A stretch of 9,946 bases of DNA from CAZKCK01 sp964552325 (lineage in GTDB: Bacteria > Bacteroidota > Bacteroidia > Bacteroidales > TTA-H9): assembly GCA_964552325.1 (NCBI GenBank), contig CAZKHA010000129.1, positions 1-9,946 on the forward strand, given 5' to 3'. The notes beneath the pieces were generated by a model, which saw only the letters and a program-made list of their open reading frames with translations, was not told where the DNA came from and made no database searches. This document shows, one piece after another, positions 7,101 through 9,946 of the stretch. Made by a program: the position numbers and the translations under genes. Numbering within the stretch: the stretch's first letter is position 1; each line of letters begins with the position of its first letter.

Positions 7101-8158
7101 GCCCTTAGGCGGATGGATTGGCGGTTGTTGTGTTCCATTTTTACCCGCATGCAGAGTTCAGGTGAATAAGAGGGTTTCGCATTTATAACATAAACACTTG
7201 AATTCCATATACCTCCATCAGAAAGTGTACGTGTCATACAATTATACATAATGTAGGCGAATCCTGAATCGGCATATGACACGCCATGACTGTTAATAAA
7301 CTTGAACGCACCTTTTTCCCAATCCCTAACATCAACCACTCCATCATAATTAATATCTATATTGTTGGTGTAGCGTCCATCATGGTTGTAATCATAACGC
7401 ACCGAATCGTTGTATCCAACAATAGCAAGGCCATGCGACACATAGTTTAACAGGTTAACATAAAAAGATTTACCAGCCTCGGGCGTTCCTTCCTCAAATT
7501 GATGCATGGGCCCATAACCCGAAGAGGCAAATACAGCCAAGCCGCCATCGGGAGAACCATCTAAATGATCATAAAGCCAGGCTCTTAACGTATTAATACC
7601 GTCTTCGGTATCAAGCTTAATGCCCATCACCTCATCTAGGCGGTTATGCATGGCTTCGTAGTACTTATCATACCCACTCATCCACACCGTGGGTGGAAAT
7701 TCAACAGCATCGGCACCATAGGTGGGCACTTTAGGAATACCTTGCTTTTGTATCACATCATAGGTAAAGAAAAAGTCAAGGCCATCTTCGCCCTCATCGT
7801 TGGCATAATTCCATGTGTAAAGTACTGCGTGGTGATTTGCTGAAGTGTCACCAGGCAAATTACGCACCCTATTAACCTCATAATTATAGGCATAACCCAC
7901 CGAAGAACATTGCATGCAAGTGGGATACCATTGCTGCGAAAACACCGACCGCATATACGGTTTTGTTGAGTTATCAACACTCATGGGCAGTGTAAGCGTA
8001 CGGTACCTTTCGGGCAACGAAAGATAGCGAACTTGTTGGGCTCTTTTTTCGGCAACATCAAGCCCATTGATGGAATAGGCAGTAGGTGCATTCTGCGCTA
8101 ACAGATTGAATGCGAACAAGAATACCGATACAAATACAAGGCAAAACAGCTTTTTCAT
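4139..8158 (-). CDS. Secreted multidomain C1-like cysteine peptidase with T9SS sorting domain
   Basis: A 1339-residue exported protein. Residues 1-21 are a signal peptide, probably cleaved before Gln22. Residues about 60-330 resemble a papain-like (C1) peptidase: CMQC at 81-84 matches papain's CxxC with Cys84 as nucleophile and Gln75/76 as oxyanion-hole candidates, His242 lies in SHGLAIVGYN, and Asn289 in FINSHG (papain NSWG). Between His and Asn, DYNHDG (256-261) and the dockerin/EF-hand-like loop D268-N270-D272-G273-D276-D279 suggest calcium binding. There follow an Ig-like segment (He_PIG style, GGLPPYSW, about 476-507), a beta-rich PFSFPFFGKAYD module (about 542-692), two CARDB/Ig-like segments (about 745-965), a glutamine amidotransferase-like Rossmann segment (about 966-1163), a PKD domain (about 1178-1247) and a type A T9SS tail (about 1260-1339: VFPNPA, GFY, final KLVVK). 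There is no long pro-region. Likely cell-surface or secreted; substrate unknown. Domain calls past residue 330 are by pattern only. Confidence 0.9.
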   Translation of the reverse strand: MKKLFCLVFVSVFLFAFNLLAQNAPTAYSINGLDVAEKRAQQVRYLSLPERYRTLTLPMSVDNSTKPYMRSVFSQQWYPTCMQCSSVGYAYNYEVNRVRNLPGDTSANHHAVLYTWNYANDEGEDGLDFFFTYDVIQKQGIPKVPTYGADAVEFPPTVWMSGYDKYYEAMHNRLDEVMGIKLDTEDGINTLRAWLYDHLDGSPDGGLAVFASSGYGPMHQFEEGTPEAGKSFYVNLLNYVSHGLAIVGYNDSVRYDYNHDGRYTNNIDINYDGVVDVRDWEKGAFKFINSHGVSYADSGFAYIMYNCMTRTLSDGGIWNSSVYVINAKPSYSPELCMRVKMEHNNRQSIRLRAGIATEAGATKPTHIIEFPIFNFQGGPHAMQGIDTLAGSKQIELGLDVSELKQFAIPNTPLTFFLLVDEKDPLGMGSGKILEYSVIDYMAGGLETPWNNGELAIQDNSTTMLYVEKVLQFEKMQITTQNLPLPVPNQTYQVQLEADGGLPPYSWNLNYLYQQSAGNCKFTSVSLTDTIPEGVESNIAIKLPFSFPFFGKAYDTVYMNRKGMLVLTADQLPPRYFDDYLFLLKNNAVINPGFRDEYEIFTGDGDGMWYGFNGDTAIFRWRLSVLNSEPATEAYFEAKLLANGEVRFDYSTMELFDELVVNPGISSGNGRQFLLSDDISPAILTQKSFHFTIANSPEQIELSNEGLLSIRQCDSIYVESVDVEVFDQHNNGHQKRFYLSDGLDFEVVPAAGPGALALFNQQTKLNLKVVNRTLAPLSAVEFKLKTRLMGVQLVDSLEVLNNLPSGSTQEFENAFSLEFTQAVMGGQVVELEVWALYNGSKRILRMPLVVGAPFVVAGAAIVRDGENEQLDPGETAWVEFQIQNSGNKTAGAVQAEIQCNDPYISLLSANQILFDSITINEQKSFRCLVNVSPEIALADSVLFEVKLTYGPGLDSVCRVKLQVGSYSVALVNLSNQTASIDSMAAILTKLSIPFRTFAYMPASLKAYRAVFLCLGSVTPAHTLSESESARIISYLSSGGHLYIEGYYFMFFPASSLLPAWLNFTLQSVPLYYFKTVLGVDVIATEGMEFKNASAKTVSIKEIVRGNSAFTFLQSPEGKPIQITVAKEAYRAIASAIDFAALTDSLAPSTKYELMKTYLAFFEIDTTGLSVFFHVDRIDGCVNHDFSFFDDSYGSFDSYAWQFPGGNPGFSTNANPTVNYVEPGVYDVILTVTKGELQRTITKFAYIEANTCAGIETPLNRDVQVFPNPAMGAATIRFASPHHGFDKCELLDATGKQLRRFNVTSESSAVSINLQGVKAGFYILSLTNQNGQRLNIKLVVK

Positions 8159-8414
8159 GGCAAAAGTAATTTCCTGGCCGTAAAGATACGATGAAACGTG
8201 ACAACCGTCAATCGAAGACCAAAAAACAAAGGGTGCTTAGCTGCTGTTAAGCCAGCACAGCTTTCAGTTAGGCTAGCCTCTTGACATCCCTTGGTGTGTA
8301 AAAGCCCCATTTTGAACGAATTTGGATGAGTAAGCCGAATAATTATGCCTCAAGATACCTCCAAATGAAAGCTAAAACCCCAAATTGCTGTAATTTTGCA
8401 CAAAATCAATTCGA
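8159..8414. other. Divergent intergenic region with promoter words and a palindrome
   Basis: The 256-bp spacer between the large secreted protein and the TPR lipoprotein holds no gene. On the minus strand 8168-8161 reads TACTTTTG, a -7 consensus match, but it lies only two bases before the ATG at 8158. It would imply a leaderless message or a later start, so I do not call it a promoter. AGGCTAGCCT at 8270-8279 is a perfect 10-bp palindrome. GCTTA (8235-8239) and TAAGC (8248-8252) could form a weak stem. Confidence 0.5.
8391..8398 (+). promoter_or_regulatory. Putative -7 element (TAATTTTG) of the TPR lipoprotein gene
   Basis: Exact TAnnTTTG match followed by C, ending 16 bp before the ATG at 8415, giving a leader of about 10 nt. 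No TTTG occurs at the -33 distance. Assigned by consensus only. Confidence 0.45.
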
Positions 8415-9431
8415 ATGAAGCGTACCCATTTTCTCATCCTTTTGGCAGCATTTTTCATGGTAATGGCAATGTCATGCAACAACAATTCAGGCACAAAGGC
8501 CAATGATCAAAACGACACCATTCCGGTGGGATTACGCACCTTGAACGAGAAAATAAGCGACGAGCCCCAGAATCCACTTTTCCATTATGAGCGTGCTAAA
8601 TGGCTGGCCGCCAATGGCCGATACAACGCTGCCTTAACCGATATTGGCTTTGCTGTGGATAAAGACACCACCAATACCGATTACTTTGTTACGCTGGGTG
8701 ATGTGTACCTGGGTTTAGCAAAGTTCCAAAATGCAGAGAACGCCTATTTGAAAGCAATAAAAAACAACCCTAAAAACACAGAAGCCATTCTGCAACTTGC
8801 TAAGTATCATCTTGTATTTAAGAACTACGACCAAACCTTGATGCTGTCGGCACAGGCCTTGAAAGAAAAACCAAACAGTGCCAAAGCTTACTACCTAGCT
8901 GCGTTTTCGTTTATGGAGAAAGGCGATACGGTAAAGGCATTACGCAACTTTCTTAAATCTACAGAATTAGATCAAAACTATTTTGATGCCTACATCCGCT
9001 TGGCAATCCTATATACCAAAAAGCAACCAAAACTTGCAGAAGGCTACTTTAAAACAGCCATCCAAATCAATCCCAAGCATTTACATGCCAAGTATTTGCT
9101 TGCCTTGCTTTACCAAAACAACAACCAACTCGACAAAGCTGTGGTAACTTATGAGGAGATTCTAGCCGCCGACCCACATTACAAAACCGCCATGTTTAAC
9201 CTAGGTTACATTAATATGGCTGAAAAATTGGAGTTTAATAAAGCGATTACCTATTTTAACCAAGCTATTGGCGAGGACGACCGCTATGCTGAAGCCTTCT
9301 TAAACAGAGGCTATTGTTATGAAATGCTGAAGGATTTTGGCAATGCCAAGGCCGATTATGAAATGGTGCTGAAACTAATACCAAATTACGAAAAGGCGAT
9401 AGAGGGAATGAATAGGCTGGATAGGAAGTAA
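8415..9431 (+). CDS. TPR-repeat lipoprotein
   Basis: A 338-residue predicted lipoprotein. A basic start (MKR) and hydrophobic segment (residues 6-19) precede a lipobox-like AMSC with Cys21 as the lipid-modified residue, followed by an Asn/Asp/Ser-rich linker to about 35. The remainder is about eight tandem tetratricopeptide repeats of about 34 residues (roughly 53-324), showing the usual W/Y-x-x-L-G, A-x-x-Y/F and A-I-x-x-x-P spacing, for example YFVTLGDVYLGLAKFQNAENAY and FLNRGYCYEMLKDFGNAKADY. TPR arrays are protein-binding scaffolds, so it most likely assembles or docks partners at the periplasmic side of a membrane or the cell surface. It has no catalytic motif. It is divergent from the T9SS-sorted peptidase, but whether they are linked in function is unknown. 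It ends 13 bp from the convergent Hpt gene, without a terminator-like hairpin between. Confidence 0.88.
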   Translation: MKRTHFLILLAAFFMVMAMSCNNNSGTKANDQNDTIPVGLRTLNEKISDEPQNPLFHYERAKWLAANGRYNAALTDIGFAVDKDTTNTDYFVTLGDVYLGLAKFQNAENAYLKAIKNNPKNTEAILQLAKYHLVFKNYDQTLMLSAQALKEKPNSAKAYYLAAFSFMEKGDTVKALRNFLKSTELDQNYFDAYIRLAILYTKKQPKLAEGYFKTAIQINPKHLHAKYLLALLYQNNNQLDKAVVTYEEILAADPHYKTAMFNLGYINMAEKLEFNKAITYFNQAIGEDDRYAEAFLNRGYCYEMLKDFGNAKADYEMVLKLIPNYEKAIEGMNRLDRK

Positions 9432-9444
9432 GGCTACAAAGCGA

Positions 9445-9798
9445 TTAAAGATACCTATTGCGCAATGCCTTTAATTCGTTAAGCAAGCTTTCGGTAGCAG
9501 GTTTCATCAAAACAAATGTCTCAAGCAGGCCCGTGCTATCACATTGTCTTCCTTTTTGTTCAAGCACATAGGCTAATGAACGGGCTTCTTCGTCGTAAAA
9601 GTTTGAGATAACACCCTTTAAACTGTGACATCGCTTGTTAATAGCATCAAAATCAAGGCTTAAAATTGCTTCATGAATGGCTTGCATCCGTGCTGGATAC
9701 TCATTTATGAAGATATCTATAATCTCTACAACAACTTCTTTATCAAAGTTGTCATACATTTCGTTAAAGGTAACCTTATCTATCATAGCAAAATCCAT
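9445..9798 (-). CDS. Stand-alone Hpt phosphotransfer protein
   Basis: A 117-residue all-helical protein matching the Hpt (histidine-containing phosphotransfer) domain. The phospho-accepting His58 sits in CHSLKGVISNF, equivalent to the family HxLKGxxxxxG/F motif. It is preceded by the helix IIDIFINEYPARMQAIHEAI and the segment LDFDAINKRC, and followed by an ARSLAYVLEQKGR helix. Free Hpt proteins shuttle phosphate between a hybrid histidine kinase's receiver domain and a separate response regulator. Neither partner gene is visible in the window. There is no signal peptide, so it is cytosolic. A second in-frame ATG four codons later (9786) would leave the domain intact. It may follow the gene whose 3' end lies 97 bp upstream at the window edge. 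Family assignment rests on the motif and the helical length. Confidence 0.87.
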   Translation of the reverse strand: MDFAMIDKVTFNEMYDNFDKEVVVEIIDIFINEYPARMQAIHEAILSLDFDAINKRCHSLKGVISNFYDEEARSLAYVLEQKGRQCDSTGLLETFVLMKPATESLLNELKALRNRYL

Positions 9799-9894
9799 TT
9801 ATAAGATTGAGAGGCCAAATTAGGGAAAGGGCAATTAGGTCAAACTACAGAATGCCAAAGATACATAAACTTGATTTAAGCTAGCCTTGGCTGT

Positions 9895-9946
9895 TTATAA
9901 AATTTGATTTCTTTTTTGGCGTTTCTCTTCAATTTCGCGCTTTAGG
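9895..9946 (-). CDS. C-terminal fragment of an unidentified minus-strand gene (partial)
   Basis: On the minus strand the frame entering at 9945 stays open for 16 codons and ends at TAA (9897-9895). It gives LKREIEEKRQKRNQIL, a charged, helix-like tail as seen at the ends of many real proteins. The other two minus frames hit stops at once or within six codons. The fragment is too short to identify and could be chance. If real, it lies 97 bp upstream of the Hpt gene on the same strand. Confidence 0.4.
   Translation of the reverse strand, partial: LKREIEEKRQKRNQIL

Noticed and set aside
8161..8168. TACTTTTG on the minus strand as promoter of the large peptidase gene
   Set aside because: It lies two bases before the ATG, so transcription would start inside the signal peptide codons unless the message is leaderless. 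No -33 word is at the right distance.
9457..9466. Palindrome ATTGCGCAAT near the convergent gene ends, as a terminator
   Set aside because: It is inside the Hpt coding sequence, has no loop and no U-tract, so it is probably incidental.

Overview
The window looks like chromosomal DNA of a Bacteroidota bacterium. The main evidence is a very large secreted protein with a type IX secretion system (T9SS) type A C-terminal sorting domain. Supporting signs are several TAnnTTTG-type -7 promoter elements, A-rich starts without a Shine-Dalgarno sequence, a short-tailed RecA directly behind a Bcp-type peroxiredoxin, and a TPR lipoprotein. I cannot place it below phylum from the sequence alone.

Layout, left to right. 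Bases 1-398 hold no convincing gene. They contain a decaying 8-bp tandem repeat and a cluster of small hairpins, two of them with a GTA loop. Next is a divergent pair: an Lrp/AsnC-family regulator (399-869, minus) and a PLP-dependent Cys/Met-metabolism enzyme resembling methionine gamma-lyase (1088-2287, plus). Their 218-bp shared spacer has three copies of the heptamer GCTTACA, a perfect 17-bp palindrome at the predicted transcription start, and a GC hairpin near the enzyme's start codon. A strong intrinsic terminator follows the enzyme. Then come bcp (thiol peroxidase) and recA, 65 bp apart on the plus strand and closed by a second clear terminator.

The minus strand from 8158 to 4139 encodes a 1339-residue secreted protein. 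It has a signal peptide, a papain-like (C1) cysteine peptidase domain with a recognisable Cys-His-Asn triad and a dockerin/EF-hand-like loop inserted between His and Asn, several beta-sandwich or Ig-like segments, a class I glutamine amidotransferase-like segment, a PKD domain and the T9SS sorting tail. Divergent from it, across 256 bp, is a TPR-repeat lipoprotein (8415-9431, plus). This converges with a small stand-alone Hpt phosphotransfer protein (9445-9798, minus). The last 52 bp appear to hold the C-terminal end of another minus-strand gene.

How the parts work together: the Lrp-like protein probably controls the sulfur amino-acid enzyme and itself. Bcp and RecA form a plausible oxidative-stress and DNA-repair unit. 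The other genes are individually recognisable but show no shared pathway. I see no defence system, CRISPR array, prophage or complete mobile element. The points most worth following up are the architecture of the large peptidase, the operator-like spacer and the hairpin cluster at the left edge.
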